Source of the DNA: Planctomycetota bacterium
GTDB lineage: Bacteria; Planctomycetota; Planctomycetia; Planctomycetales; Planctomycetaceae
NCBI GenBank assembly: GCA_003670925.1
Contig: QWQG01000182.1
Coordinates: 1-61,352, forward strand
DNA length: 61,352 nucleotides
Direction of reading: 5' to 3'
The position numbers and the translations under genes were made by a program. The notes beneath the pieces are model-generated. The model saw only the letters and a list, made by a program, of their open reading frames with translations, was not told the DNA's origin and ran no database searches. Of this stretch, positions 26,843 through 36,216 are shown piece after piece. How positions within the stretch are numbered: position 1 is the stretch's first letter; every line of letters begins with the position of its first letter.

Positions 26843-26870
26843 AAGCCGTCTGTTCACAGACGGCTTTTTT
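26843..26870 (+). terminator. Rho-independent terminator of rpsR
   Basis: AAGCCGTCTG (26843-26852) pairs with CAGACGGCTT (26857-26866) around TTCA, and the stem runs into six T residues ending at 26870. This is a textbook intrinsic terminator 31 bases after the rpsR stop. Confidence 0.92.
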
Positions 26871-26886
26871 GTTGCGCTGCTTTCAT

Positions 26887-27014
26887 GTAGGATGGAGATT
26901 CATGTCCGTCGTTTGCCGTGAGACGTTGTCGGCCCGAAAAACGCGCTGCTGCTTGAAATCGTCTTGCTGCAGTGCGTATTCTGGCACGGTCTCGGACAAG
27001 AATGTCCAAGCTAC
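26887..27014. repeat. REP-like palindrome, copy 3 (arms far apart)
   Basis: Arms 26887-26908 (GTAGGATGGAGATTCATGTC plus CG) and 26993-27014 are inverted copies with about four mismatches over 22 bases. Here they are separated by 84 bases instead of 12-27 as in the other copies. The right arm ends 24 bases before the mutase GTG, so it lies in that gene's leader. Confidence 0.7.
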
Positions 27015-27038
27015 AGAAGGCATAGCCGGGAGACAGAC

Positions 27039-28400
27039 GTGGCAACTCGAATACTCAGTATCTCTGGACTACGAGGCATCATAGGCGATGGGCTGGATCC
27101 GATTTACACAACGCGGTTTGCGGCGGCTCTGGGAACCATCTTCTGCGGGGGTAAAGTGGTTGTCGCCCGGGATGGGCGATCGACGGGGCCGATGATTCAG
27201 CACGCTGTCATCGCAGGCTTGCTGGCGACCGGGTGTGAAGTGCTTGATGCCGGCATCTGCACGACGCCGACATGTGGAGTGCTGGTCCGACACCATAACG
27301 CAGCGGGTGGACTGCAGATTACCGCCAGTCACAATCCTATCGAATGGAATGGACTCAAACCTTTTGCGCCAGACGGATCGGTGTTCAATCGAGAACTTGG
27401 ACAGCGGCTCATCGCCATTCTGGATGCTGAATCAATTGCATGGAAGGATTGGGCTGGGCTCGGTAAGGTCACAGTATTGAGCGATCCCGCACAGCCCCAT
27501 CTCGCCAAAGTTCTCTCACTCGTCGATGTCAAAGCCATTCGGAAGAAGAAGTATCGCGTTGTGCTCGACTGTAATCACGGTTCGGGTGCAACCTGTGGGC
27601 CACAGTTGCTCGAAGCCCTTGGTTGCGAAGTCGTCGTATTGGGTGGTATACCGGACGGTCGTTTCGAACACATTCCGGAACCGACGGAAAAGAACCTCGG
27701 CGATCTTTGCAAAGCCGTCATTCAGCACAAGGCGCACGCCGGGTTTGCGCAGGACCCCGACGCCGATCGGATGGCCATTGTCGATAATGAAGGACGTTAC
27801 ATCGGGGAAGAACTGACGCTGGCTCTCGCGGCCGATTTTGTCCTTGAGCACCGTAAGGGGCCATTCGTCGTTAACGGATCGACCAGTCGCGTGACAGCCG
27901 ACATTGCCGCAAAACACGGTTGCCAGTTCCATCGCAGTTTTGTCGGTGAAGCGCATGTCTGCGCCAAGATGCGGTCGGTGCAGGCCGTCTTGGGTGGCGA
28001 AGGCAACGGTGGTGTGATCGAGCCGCAGGTTGGTTATGTGCGCGATAGTCTGGTTTCCATGGCATATGTGCTCGCCGGGATGACGGAGAAGAAAAAGACG
28101 CTGGCAAAATGGGCAGACTCGTTGCCATTTTATACGATAGTTAAGGACAAGATTACCTGTCCAGCCAGTGCAGTACCTGCGGCGTGCGAAGCTTTGCGAA
28201 AAGCGTTTCCTGACGCTGACGCTCGGGACGGAGACGGTTTGCGTTTGGACTGGTCTGATCGCTGGGTTCAGGTGCGTGCCAGCAACACGGAACCGATCAT
28301 TCGGATCATCGCAGAGGCTCCGGAAACGAAGGACGCTCTGACCCTGATCGACCTCGCGATGAAAGTCGTCGAAGCAGCAGTGGGTCCGTTTTTGAAGTAG
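27039..28400 (+). CDS. phosphohexomutase (phosphoglucosamine/phosphomannomutase family)
   Basis: A 453-residue alpha-D-phosphohexomutase that moves phosphate between C1 and C6 of hexose phosphates. Domain markers are all present: SGLRG at the start, active phosphoserine in TASHNP (Ser97), the Mg loop DPDADR (about 239-244), the sugar loop GEGNGG and the phosphate loop RASNTEPIIRI. Substrate could be glucosamine-, mannose- or glucose-phosphate; GlmM is one possibility. The GTG at 27039 has GGGAG six bases upstream. An in-frame extension would run through the REP-like arm and is rejected. The asparagine-synthetase-like gene follows 127 bases downstream. Confidence 0.9.
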   Translation: MATRILSISGLRGIIGDGLDPIYTTRFAAALGTIFCGGKVVVARDGRSTGPMIQHAVIAGLLATGCEVLDAGICTTPTCGVLVRHHNAAGGLQITASHNPIEWNGLKPFAPDGSVFNRELGQRLIAILDAESIAWKDWAGLGKVTVLSDPAQPHLAKVLSLVDVKAIRKKKYRVVLDCNHGSGATCGPQLLEALGCEVVVLGGIPDGRFEHIPEPTEKNLGDLCKAVIQHKAHAGFAQDPDADRMAIVDNEGRYIGEELTLALAADFVLEHRKGPFVVNGSTSRVTADIAAKHGCQFHRSFVGEAHVCAKMRSVQAVLGGEGNGGVIEPQVGYVRDSLVSMAYVLAGMTEKKKTLAKWADSLPFYTIVKDKITCPASAVPAACEALRKAFPDADARDGDGLRLDWSDRWVQVRASNTEPIIRIIAEAPETKDALTLIDLAMKVVEAAVGPFLK

Positions 28401-28527
28401 CCAGCCGCTTTTTGTTCACACGAATGGTGAGTTTGGACGTAGTGCAGATGCAAGTTGTGTGCGTCACACGGGATAACTTTAATCACGCCTGCCTCTAGGG
28501 CAGATCAGTTCTACTGAAAGTAACACC

Positions 28528-29859
28528 ATGCAGAATCATGCCTACGTCGAACGCTTCATCAACCTGCTTGAACCAACTGCCAATACAATCTTCAACATGA
28601 CTGTGGCGGATGCCGTCGCGCGGCTTGGGTCGGGTGATGCAGCGAAGGTTCGCGAGATCGATGGGCAGTTTGCGATCGTGCATCAGAACGGCCACATCAT
28701 TCGCATGGCCCGGTCGATTGGTCGGCCGATGCGGTACTTCTTGGCAAAACAGGTGGCCGGTCCGTGTCTGATTGTGGCCGAACGCATCGATGAGATAGCC
28801 GCATGGCTGAAGAAAGAAGGGCTCGCCGAACAGTTTCATCCGTCGTACACACGGATGGTGCCGGCGCATCATATTCTGGAACTCGCGCTGATTGGCTGCC
28901 CCGACCCTAGTCCGTCCTGCACCCGTTTTTTTACACCGCAACGTAATCGTCTCAGCAGCAATCTGGATGAAATCGGCCACGCCTATATTGGGGCGATGCA
29001 GCAAGAAATTTATCGCTGGTTGGACCAAATCCCGGCATCGGAGCCGATCGGAGTTTTATTCAGCGGCGGGATCGATAGTGGTGCGGTCTTCCTTGCGATT
29101 TATGACGCGCTGCTGAAACGCGGCGAATCACCGGGTCGTTTGAAAGCCTTTACGTTGTCGCTGGACGCACAAGGCCAAGACGCCGTTCAGGCGCAGAAGT
29201 TTCTGTCGTCGCTGGATCTGGGATTGTTTCTGGAAGTGATTGACGTCCCAGTTGCTGCTGTCGATTACCGTGAAGCGATTCGCGTGATTGAAGACTATAA
29301 GCCACTCGACGTGCAGTCAGCGGCAATGTCCTTGGCGTTATGCCGCGAAATTCGTCAGCGTTATCCGGAATGGATTTATCTGGCCGACGGCGATGGCGGC
29401 GATGAAAACATGAAGGATTATCCGATCGAAGAAAACAGCGAACTCACTATCCGAAGTGTGCTCAACAATTCGCTGCTGTACCACGAAGGGTGGGGCGTCG
29501 ACGCAGTCAAGCATTCACTGACATATAGCGGTGGTCAAAGTCGCGGGCATGTGCGTTCATGGGCACCGGCAGCATCACTCGGCTTCCGGGGCTTGAGTCC
29601 GTTCGCTCTGCCAAATGTCATCGAAGTGTCTGAAGGCATTCCGTTTATTGAACTGACCGCCTGGGACCACGCCAAACTTTATGAATTGAAAGGCGAAGTT
29701 GTCCGCCGTGGCATTGAGCAGATTACGGGGCACTCTATGCCTATTTTCGAAAAACGCAGGTTTCAACGTGGTGCGGTGGCTCAATCCAGATTCGACTCGC
29801 TCTTCCCTGCGAATGAACTTCCATACCGGCAGGCATTTGCCGAGTTGTATGCGCGTTGA
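28528..29859 (+). CDS. asparagine synthetase-like protein without the N-terminal cysteine
   Basis: A 443-residue member of the asparagine synthetase superfamily. The C-terminal synthetase domain has the ATP pyrophosphatase loop LFSGGIDSG (Ser179-Asp183) and YLADGDGGDE (about 285-293), which binds AMP and Mg in AsnB. The N-terminal 150 residues resemble the glutamine amidotransferase domain (REIDGQFAIV) but start MQNHAYVERF, with no Cys at position 2, so glutamine hydrolysis is not expected. That combination recalls beta-lactam synthetase and related amide-forming enzymes. At 443 residues it is shorter than AsnB (about 550). The phosphohexomutase upstream is the only neighbour on this strand. 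Confidence 0.85.
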   Translation: MQNHAYVERFINLLEPTANTIFNMTVADAVARLGSGDAAKVREIDGQFAIVHQNGHIIRMARSIGRPMRYFLAKQVAGPCLIVAERIDEIAAWLKKEGLAEQFHPSYTRMVPAHHILELALIGCPDPSPSCTRFFTPQRNRLSSNLDEIGHAYIGAMQQEIYRWLDQIPASEPIGVLFSGGIDSGAVFLAIYDALLKRGESPGRLKAFTLSLDAQGQDAVQAQKFLSSLDLGLFLEVIDVPVAAVDYREAIRVIEDYKPLDVQSAAMSLALCREIRQRYPEWIYLADGDGGDENMKDYPIEENSELTIRSVLNNSLLYHEGWGVDAVKHSLTYSGGQSRGHVRSWAPAASLGFRGLSPFALPNVIEVSEGIPFIELTAWDHAKLYELKGEVVRRGIEQITGHSMPIFEKRRFQRGAVAQSRFDSLFPANELPYRQAFAELYAR

Positions 29860-30046
29860 GAATAGGGCTGCGTTGCCCATTTTGGTGCACAGATGCAATC
29901 AGAGCCGTTGATCGGCCACGACAAATCCGTTTGGTGGGATCTGAATTGTTGAGCGAGATGCTGCTGGCCGCTGGTAATGGTCTCCAAACTGATCAGAAGA
30001 AACCGGTAGAAAAACACACTGCAAATTTAGAAATCCGGCATTCGAA

Positions 30047-31432
30047 CTACACGAGTTCGCGGACAGGTTCCTTGACATCCAACAAGGTTTGTGGCTGGCC
30101 GGCGAGATCTTTAAATACAGTATTTTTGACGTCGATCCCGAGACGGTTGTACAATGTGGCAAATACCTCTTGGAAATGGACGGGGCGTTCCTTAGCCGAA
30201 TCTGCGTGCCGGTCGGTTGAACCGATGACCTGCCCCACGCGCATGCCTCCTCCCGCGAGTACGGCGCTCATCACTTGCGGCCAATGATCGCGTCCACCAT
30301 GGTTTGCATTGATTTTTGGCGATCGTCCGAACTCACCCCAGACGATGACGCTGACATCGCGATCGAGTCCGCGTTGATGAAGATCTGCAACCAGCGTGGC
30401 GACTCCGTGATCCAGCATCGGTAACGTGTGGCGAGCTTCTCGAAAATTATGATCGTGCCAATCGTATTTACCGAAGTTCAGGGTCACACAACGTGCACCA
30501 GCTTCGACTAATCGTCGGGCCATTAAAAAATGCCGCAGGTCACCGGTGGCATCTGGTTGATCCATACTGGTCGGATGAAGCGGTGGTCCCCCTTGACCGT
30601 AGGCCGCAACGGTGCGAGGATCCTCCAGTGAAAGATCCAGTGCGTGAATAAGTTTTGGTGATGTGAGAATCTCGAAGGCCGCTGCTTGGTAGGCATCCAT
30701 CCCGGTCAACATACCCGATTGATCGACTTCGCGGCGCAGCCGATCCAGACCATTCAGCAGGGTTCGGCGATCACTGAGCCGCGTGATTGGCATGCCCCGC
30801 AAAACCATATCCTGCACCGAGCTTTCACGGGGTTGAAATGCGGCATGTTGCAGTCCTAGATATCCAGATGAGCCTGGGTCAGCCCACTCTTTCAACTTCA
30901 TATTTGGCGCCAAACCCACAAACGGTGGCATGGACGGATACACGGGGCCATGGATTTTGGAGACCACGGCACCGAGCGCCGGCCAGCCTCCCGCGGGTTG
31001 CGGAGCAGGGGTTGCTAATGTGGTGCGGGGGTGTCCAGTCAAACAATGAAAAGCCGCATGGTCGTGCGGCGTCGCCACGATCGACCTGATGATCGCCAAC
31101 TTGTCCATGATCGCTGCCATCTTTGGCATAAGCTCACAGATTTCGATTCCGGCCACATTGGTTTTAATAGGTGAAAACTCACCGCGGATCTCGACGGGAG
31201 CGTCCGGCTTCAAATCGAACATGTCCAGATGCGGAGGACCGCCGGCCAGAAATATCATAATCACTGCTTTGTGACGCCCTGTCTGACCTGTCGCAGACGG
31301 CACATTTTCAGCGCGGAGAATTTCGGCCAGCGACAATCCGCCCAGCGCCATACCACCCACTCGTAGAATTGATCGGCGAGGTCGTCGGTGCCCCGAAATC
31401 TCGGTATGGTGGCTTATGCTGGAGGGCATCAA
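30047..31432 (-). CDS. DUF1501 Tat-exported protein
   Basis: A 461-residue DUF1501 protein. The N-terminus has a twin-arginine region (RRPRRSILRVGGMALGGLSLAEIL), then the family opening VIMIFLAGGPPHLDMFDLKPDAPVEIRGEF. Later blocks VIVWGEFGRSPKIN and GGRDHWP match the sulfatase/phosphatase-like (alkaline phosphatase fold) metal motifs. In planctomycetes DUF1501 genes normally form pairs with DUF1549/DUF1553 cytochrome-like genes, but no such partner lies beside this one. Biochemical role unknown; proposed to act in the periplasm on polysaccharides or sulfated compounds. Confidence 0.93.
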   Translation of the reverse strand: MMPSSISHHTEISGHRRPRRSILRVGGMALGGLSLAEILRAENVPSATGQTGRHKAVIMIFLAGGPPHLDMFDLKPDAPVEIRGEFSPIKTNVAGIEICELMPKMAAIMDKLAIIRSIVATPHDHAAFHCLTGHPRTTLATPAPQPAGGWPALGAVVSKIHGPVYPSMPPFVGLAPNMKLKEWADPGSSGYLGLQHAAFQPRESSVQDMVLRGMPITRLSDRRTLLNGLDRLRREVDQSGMLTGMDAYQAAAFEILTSPKLIHALDLSLEDPRTVAAYGQGGPPLHPTSMDQPDATGDLRHFLMARRLVEAGARCVTLNFGKYDWHDHNFREARHTLPMLDHGVATLVADLHQRGLDRDVSVIVWGEFGRSPKINANHGGRDHWPQVMSAVLAGGGMRVGQVIGSTDRHADSAKERPVHFQEVFATLYNRLGIDVKNTVFKDLAGQPQTLLDVKEPVRELV

Positions 31433-31636
31433 GCAAAATCTTTACAGGTGAATTGATTCCAACAACAACATGGAGATCTGCTTGAACGTACCATTTTAAA
31501 TTCAACAACGCGAGCAGAAAAAAATATCTAACAGAATGGGGCAGGGCGGAATGTATGCGGGACGGTGGTTGTTGGTGGGTTGGCAAGCTGAAATAATGAC
31601 GAGTGCGGAGGCAATTAACGCGGAGGTAACAGGGCC

Positions 31637-32764
31637 TCAGCGAGAGCTACTACAGACCATATCGTAGATGTCCAGCGTCTTACGTAACATGGTCTCTTTT
31701 TCAAAGATGTTGGGACCGGGTAAAAGGCGTGGTGTGTGCTTGAGAAGAGATGCGACGGTTTCCGTCAGGGCATCGAGGTTTCCTGTTTCCACGGCACCGG
31801 ATGGAAATTGGCCAGCTAGAAGTTCGGCGACGCCCCCATGGTTGTAGCCGACAACGGGGGTTCCGATCGACAGGGCTTCGGCAACTGTACGACCGAAGGA
31901 TTCGGGCGTGGACGACAGTGAGAGCACGATCGCGGACATCGCGTAGATTTGTTTCAGATCCGATCGCTGGCCGGTGAATGTGACATGGTCTGACAAATTC
32001 AATGATGCCGCCAGCGTCTGGATTTCAGCGGCATAGGCAACTTTGCGAGGATCCGTGTGGCCGACAATGAGTCCGTGCGCTGCAATTCCGCGATCTCTCA
32101 AACGCGCCAGCAGTTTGAGCAAATCTGCGTGACCCTTCAGACGCGTGAGCCTTCCGACCATGGTCAGCAGTGATTGCTCGCGTGTCTCGGGAAACTGTTG
32201 AAAGAAATCGGACTTCCATGCGTCGTTCGGTTGAAAGCCGGAAGGATATTCATGTCCATCGATGCCGCGATGGATCAGATGCAGTCGGTCGCGGGGGACA
32301 AACTTGTAGTTCCTCCGCACGTACTCACGCACGGTTTCGGAAACAGCGATAACGTGTTCGCCGCGGCACATCACACTGCTGTAGAACCCGGTGGAATGCA
32401 GGCCATGCAGAGTTGAAATGAACGCGGGGCGTTTTGCGACTGGCAGACTTTTCCATGCTAGCCATGTGATCCAGCCGGGCATGCGTGAATGAATATCAAC
32501 AACATCCACACCCTGTTTTGTCAACAGGTCTCGCAGCCAGACTACGTGTCGCAGTGTCACCGGAGATTTTGTGCCAAGAGCCTTCTCAATGTGCTCACTG
32601 CCACGATTTGTGAGTTCCGCGACCATACGGCCGCCACCAGAGATCACCAAGGACCGATGTCCCGCGGCAACAACTCCCTCCGCTACTTCGAGCACACCGC
32701 GTTCCACACCGCCGCTTTCAAGTGCGGGGAGAACCTGCAGCACGGTGAGTCTACGAGGCACCAT
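31637..32764 (-). CDS. GT4-family glycosyltransferase
   Basis: A 375-residue retaining glycosyltransferase of GT-B fold. N-terminal features are VLQVLPALESGGVERGV, with the acceptor-side GGVERG glycine loop. The C-terminal donor site has MVGRLTRLKGH and the EX7E motif in SSTPESFGRTVAEAL. Such enzymes add sugars to lipid carriers or surface polysaccharides at the inner face of the membrane. It is 63 bases downstream of a small hypothetical and may share a transcript with it and gcvT. Confidence 0.9.
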   Translation of the reverse strand: MVPRRLTVLQVLPALESGGVERGVLEVAEGVVAAGHRSLVISGGGRMVAELTNRGSEHIEKALGTKSPVTLRHVVWLRDLLTKQGVDVVDIHSRMPGWITWLAWKSLPVAKRPAFISTLHGLHSTGFYSSVMCRGEHVIAVSETVREYVRRNYKFVPRDRLHLIHRGIDGHEYPSGFQPNDAWKSDFFQQFPETREQSLLTMVGRLTRLKGHADLLKLLARLRDRGIAAHGLIVGHTDPRKVAYAAEIQTLAASLNLSDHVTFTGQRSDLKQIYAMSAIVLSLSSTPESFGRTVAEALSIGTPVVGYNHGGVAELLAGQFPSGAVETGNLDALTETVASLLKHTPRLLPGPNIFEKETMLRKTLDIYDMVCSSSR

Positions 32765-32827
32765 TTTTCTATTGTGATCCCCATGATAGGTCCGGCAAGC
32801 TGCACCTCACGACGCGCAGAATTTCAC

Positions 32828-33106
32828 TCAACCACGTTTGATGACACCCTTCTGGAGTTCTTCCACAACTTTTGCCAGCACGGCAACATCCTTTGACTCC
32901 ATCACATGTGCGATGCGACTCGCGGGCAATTTCATGCGTGTCATGAGTTCTTCAGCGGACTCCCACATTTTGGGCTGTTTTTTGGGTGGAGCCAGATACA
33001 GATTCGTGACGAGTTCGCTCAGTCGCTGCTCGTCGATCTGATCTTTGTTGTCATAGTAGCGTTTAATGACTTTTTGTTGAAATGCACTGTAGTTTCGGTC
33101 GGTCAT
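32828..33106 (-). CDS. hypothetical protein, 92 aa
   Basis: A charged, helical 92-residue protein starting MTDRNYSAFQQKVIKRYYDNKDQID. It has no signal peptide or membrane segment. Its composition suggests a small all-alpha fold. The ATG at 33106 has AGG nine bases upstream; a 48-residue extension to 33250 has no ribosome binding site and low-complexity content. It lies between gcvT and the GT4 gene on the same strand. I do not recognise a family. Confidence 0.68.
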   Translation of the reverse strand: MTDRNYSAFQQKVIKRYYDNKDQIDEQRLSELVTNLYLAPPKKQPKMWESAEELMTRMKLPASRIAHVMESKDVAVLAKVVEELQKGVIKRG

Positions 33107-33246
33107 CGTCAGAAACCTGAGGTAGGAAAGAAGAATGTAAGCGACCAATTTTAGCGAACCACAGGAATCATCGGAACCTCGATTCGAGCCGTGTTTCGTG
33201 CGGGAATCAACTACGAATGTGACGGACGTGAATGCCCTTCCGACAT

Positions 33247-34332
33247 TCATGCGATGCGTTTGTAGAAGGGCAGGGCGACGATTGTGGCAGGGATCAGCGT
33301 GCCGCGAAGATTCACCTGAACGACCGTGCCCAAGGCCGACGAAGCGACTGGAACATAGGCCATGGCAATAACTTTTTGCAGCGTCGGTGAAAACGTCCCA
33401 GACGTTACTTTGCCAACATCCAGCCCATTGATCTGAATGGGTGATTCTTCACGAGCAATGCGGCGACCCTCGAGCAATAGACCGACGCGAGCAAATTGCC
33501 GGCCCTGACTTTTGATCGATTCGAGGGCTGCCTTGCCAAGGTAATCTGGCTTATGAAATTTTACGGCGAATTCAAGACCCGCAGTGAGCGGATCAATGGT
33601 CTCATTCAATTCATGTCCATACAGCGGCATTCCCGATTCCATGCGCAACGTATCGCGACAACCAAGACCTGCCGGTAGGATGCCATATTTTGCGCCGTGT
33701 GCGAGCAGCGTCAGCCAGATTCGTTCCGCATCAGCAGATGGCATGACGAGTTCAAATCCATCTTCGCCCGTGTAGCCTGTGCGTGAAACAACCCCGCTGG
33801 TTTCCAGAAATTTCAATTCCGTCGCTGTAAAATATTTCATCAATGTCAGATCGAGTTTGGTTGCTGCAGTCAGTAACGTCAGGGCATGTGGTCCCTGCAC
33901 GGCAAGCATGCCGGTGCTGAGCGTACAGTCTTGGAAATCAACTGCCGCGAAGCCTGCAGCATGCTTCAGCCAGTTCACAATATTTTCGCGGTTGGACGCA
34001 TTGACGACCAGTTCCCAGCGGTCGGGAAGGCGATAGACGAGGACATCGTCGAGAATGCCTCCGTCTTTGCCGCAGATTAAAGAGTACCGCACATCGCCGA
34101 CTTGCAGTTTTTCCGTATCGTTCGTCAATACTCCGTTCAAGAATGCCTGACTGCAATCGCCACGAAACTGGAGTCGTCCCATGTGTGAAATATCAAACAG
34201 TCCGACAGCGGTTCGCACGGCCGTGTGCTCATCGACGATCGACGAGTACTGTACGGGCATTTCCCAGCCGGCAAAATCGACCATCCGGCCATGATGTGTG
34301 TGATGCCACTGATTGAGAGGTGTTGTATTCAT
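33247..34332 (-). CDS. gcvT: glycine cleavage system aminomethyltransferase (T protein)
   Basis: A 361-residue folate-binding enzyme that releases ammonia from the aminomethyl-lipoyl H protein and transfers the one-carbon unit to tetrahydrofolate. Typical features are MVDFAGWEMPVQYSSI at the N-terminus, DISHMGRL, VVNASNRENIVNW near the catalytic Asp region, TGYTGEDGFEL and LGCRDTLRMESGMPLYGHEL. The start at 34332 (MNTTPLNQW) is the family-typical one; no clear ribosome binding site is visible. gcvH and gcvP are not in the window. It diverges from the cyanophycinase-like gene with 64 bases between. Confidence 0.96.
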   Translation of the reverse strand: MNTTPLNQWHHTHHGRMVDFAGWEMPVQYSSIVDEHTAVRTAVGLFDISHMGRLQFRGDCSQAFLNGVLTNDTEKLQVGDVRYSLICGKDGGILDDVLVYRLPDRWELVVNASNRENIVNWLKHAAGFAAVDFQDCTLSTGMLAVQGPHALTLLTAATKLDLTLMKYFTATELKFLETSGVVSRTGYTGEDGFELVMPSADAERIWLTLLAHGAKYGILPAGLGCRDTLRMESGMPLYGHELNETIDPLTAGLEFAVKFHKPDYLGKAALESIKSQGRQFARVGLLLEGRRIAREESPIQINGLDVGKVTSGTFSPTLQKVIAMAYVPVASSALGTVVQVNLRGTLIPATIVALPFYKRIA

Positions 34333-34396
34333 CCGGGAAAGTGTATTCTGCTCAGACGCTAGGATCAAACACGGTGTATTTTTCAGGATTCTTCCC

Positions 34397-36022
34397 GTGG
34401 CAGCATTTGTGCTCCTTCGAATAATGGTCGTGATTTTTCTGGGCGCTGGCATAGCCATGGGTCAAGATTGGGCAGTGCCGACCGCTGATGGCTGGCCTGG
34501 GACGCTGATCATCGTCGGTGGCGGCACTGTTCCGGACGATGTCGCAATTGCACTCAAGGAATCTTTGCACGGCGAGGGATCGTTGGTGGTGATCGCGGAT
34601 GCAGCATCCGATCCGATGGAAGCAGCGGAGTCAGCGACGAAGTGGTTGGCCGAGGCCGAGATTTCCCGTGTTGTTGTTGTCGATTCGTCGCTCGCGGAAA
34701 GTACACGTGGCTTACTGACGGTCGCGGCGATTGATGCAGCCTCGGCTGTGTGGATTTGCGGTGGGCAGCAGTCCAAACTGCTAACGACATTCGCTGCGTC
34801 GGGAGTTGAAGGAGCATTGCAGAGACTGTTGCACCGCGGCGGTACAGTTGGAGGAACTTCTGCCGGCGCGGCAAGCATGTCAAAGGTGATGATTGCGGGC
34901 GGGGCAGAACAGCCGGAGATATCCGAAGGCTGGGATCTATTGCAAGGCGCGATTGTGGATCAGCACTTCACGAATCGCAACCGCCTTGCTCGATTGCAGA
35001 TTGCTGTCGAAATGCATGCCGCGTGTGTAGGTATCGGGATCGATGAAGATACGGCCGTCTTCATCCATGGGCGTCAACTGCGTGTCACAGGGCGCGACAG
35101 CGCATCGGTGGTGCTTGCGAAGACGGACTATCGTGACGCCGAAGTCCTGCGGTTGGCGGCAGGCGAGGTTGCGGACCTGACGCAGCTGCGGCGCGCTGCC
35201 CGCCAGCGGGCATCGCGCGTTGATCCCGGTGAACCTCAATCAGGCAGTCCGGAAGTTCGAGCCGGTTCGCTCGTGATTGTGGGTGGTGGTGCAATGCCGG
35301 AAGACGTCGTGCAGCGTTTCGTGGAACTCGCTGGAGGAGCATCTGCAAACATCGTGGTGCTGCCAACGGCCGTGCCTCGTGAGGAAACGAGTTCGCAGAG
35401 TCCTGGCTTTCTGAAAAAAGAAAGCGTGGCCCACATCACCGTGTTGACTCAACGCGGGCCTGCTGAAGTTGCAAGTGAAGAGTTCCGCACATCGCTCAAA
35501 TCCGCCACAGGGATTTGGTTCGGCGGCGGTCGGCAGTGGCACTTCGTGGATGCGTACGAAGGGACCGAGGCCCTTGAATTGTTGCGAGATGTCCTGCGAC
35601 GCGGGGGAGTCATCGGTGGCAGTTCGGCTGGTGCCACCATTCAGGGTGAGTTTCTGGTTCGAGGACATCCTCACGGAAATTCGGTGATGATGGCCGAAGG
35701 CTACGAACGCGGTTTTGCGTTTCTTCCGGGGATGGCCATTGATCAGCATTTTTCGCAGCGGGGGCGATTTCCAGATTTGCTCCCAGTTGTGCGGCGTCAT
35801 CCAAAAATGCTGGGTGTTGGGATCGACGAAGGCACGGCAATCGTCGTGACGGGCACAAAAGTCGAAGTGATTGGGCAACACTCCGCTCACTTTGTCTCGG
35901 CAAAGCTGTTGATGTCCATTCCAGCAGAACAGCCACTGCCTTCGACTGCGGAAGAAGCAGCCAAGTTCTATGTGTCCATCAAGACCGGGGAATCAGGAGA
36001 CTTGAAGGCACTTTCACAATAG
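34397..36022 (+). CDS. tandem two-domain cyanophycinase-like peptidase (S51), exported
   Basis: A 541-residue protein with a signal peptide (about 1-22) followed by two consecutive peptidase S51 domains. Domain 1 (about 37-245) opens TLIIVGGGTVPDDV and has the nucleophile GGTSAGA (Ser155) plus VDQHFTNRNRL. Domain 2 (about 289-500) opens SLVIVGGGAMPEDV and has GGSSAGA (Ser410) plus IDQHFSQRGRF. Both keep the Gly-x-Ser-Ala-Gly elbow, so both may be active. Cyanophycinases cleave arginine-aspartate dipeptides from cyanophycin. Typical family members have one domain near 270-400 residues. The GTG at 34397 is preferred, with AGGA eight bases upstream; ATG 34424 is an alternative. Confidence 0.88.
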   Translation: MAAFVLLRIMVVIFLGAGIAMGQDWAVPTADGWPGTLIIVGGGTVPDDVAIALKESLHGEGSLVVIADAASDPMEAAESATKWLAEAEISRVVVVDSSLAESTRGLLTVAAIDAASAVWICGGQQSKLLTTFAASGVEGALQRLLHRGGTVGGTSAGAASMSKVMIAGGAEQPEISEGWDLLQGAIVDQHFTNRNRLARLQIAVEMHAACVGIGIDEDTAVFIHGRQLRVTGRDSASVVLAKTDYRDAEVLRLAAGEVADLTQLRRAARQRASRVDPGEPQSGSPEVRAGSLVIVGGGAMPEDVVQRFVELAGGASANIVVLPTAVPREETSSQSPGFLKKESVAHITVLTQRGPAEVASEEFRTSLKSATGIWFGGGRQWHFVDAYEGTEALELLRDVLRRGGVIGGSSAGATIQGEFLVRGHPHGNSVMMAEGYERGFAFLPGMAIDQHFSQRGRFPDLLPVVRRHPKMLGVGIDEGTAIVVTGTKVEVIGQHSAHFVSAKLLMSIPAEQPLPSTAEEAAKFYVSIKTGESGDLKALSQ

Positions 36023-36081
36023 CCATCGTAAGCTAGAATTTTGCGGCTGGCGGGGATTGAAAGATCGTCTGAATACCAATC

Positions 36082-36101
36082 CTGCAGGATTTATCCTGCA
36101 G
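36082..36101. repeat. 8-bp perfect hairpin in intergenic spacer
   Basis: CTGCAGGA (36082-36089) pairs with TCCTGCAG (36094-36101) around TTTA. It sits 60 bases past the cyanophycinase stop with no T-tract. It is probably another small dispersed repeat. Confidence 0.6.
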
Positions 36102-36216
36102 CCAAATTTAGCGCATCATTTTGCGGGTGAAATGACGTAAGCGAAGCTCAGACGGCAGCGTGTTTTACCAGTGGGATGATGCCGAATCGTTCGCCGGGTT
36201 GCCATAAAAGATCAAC

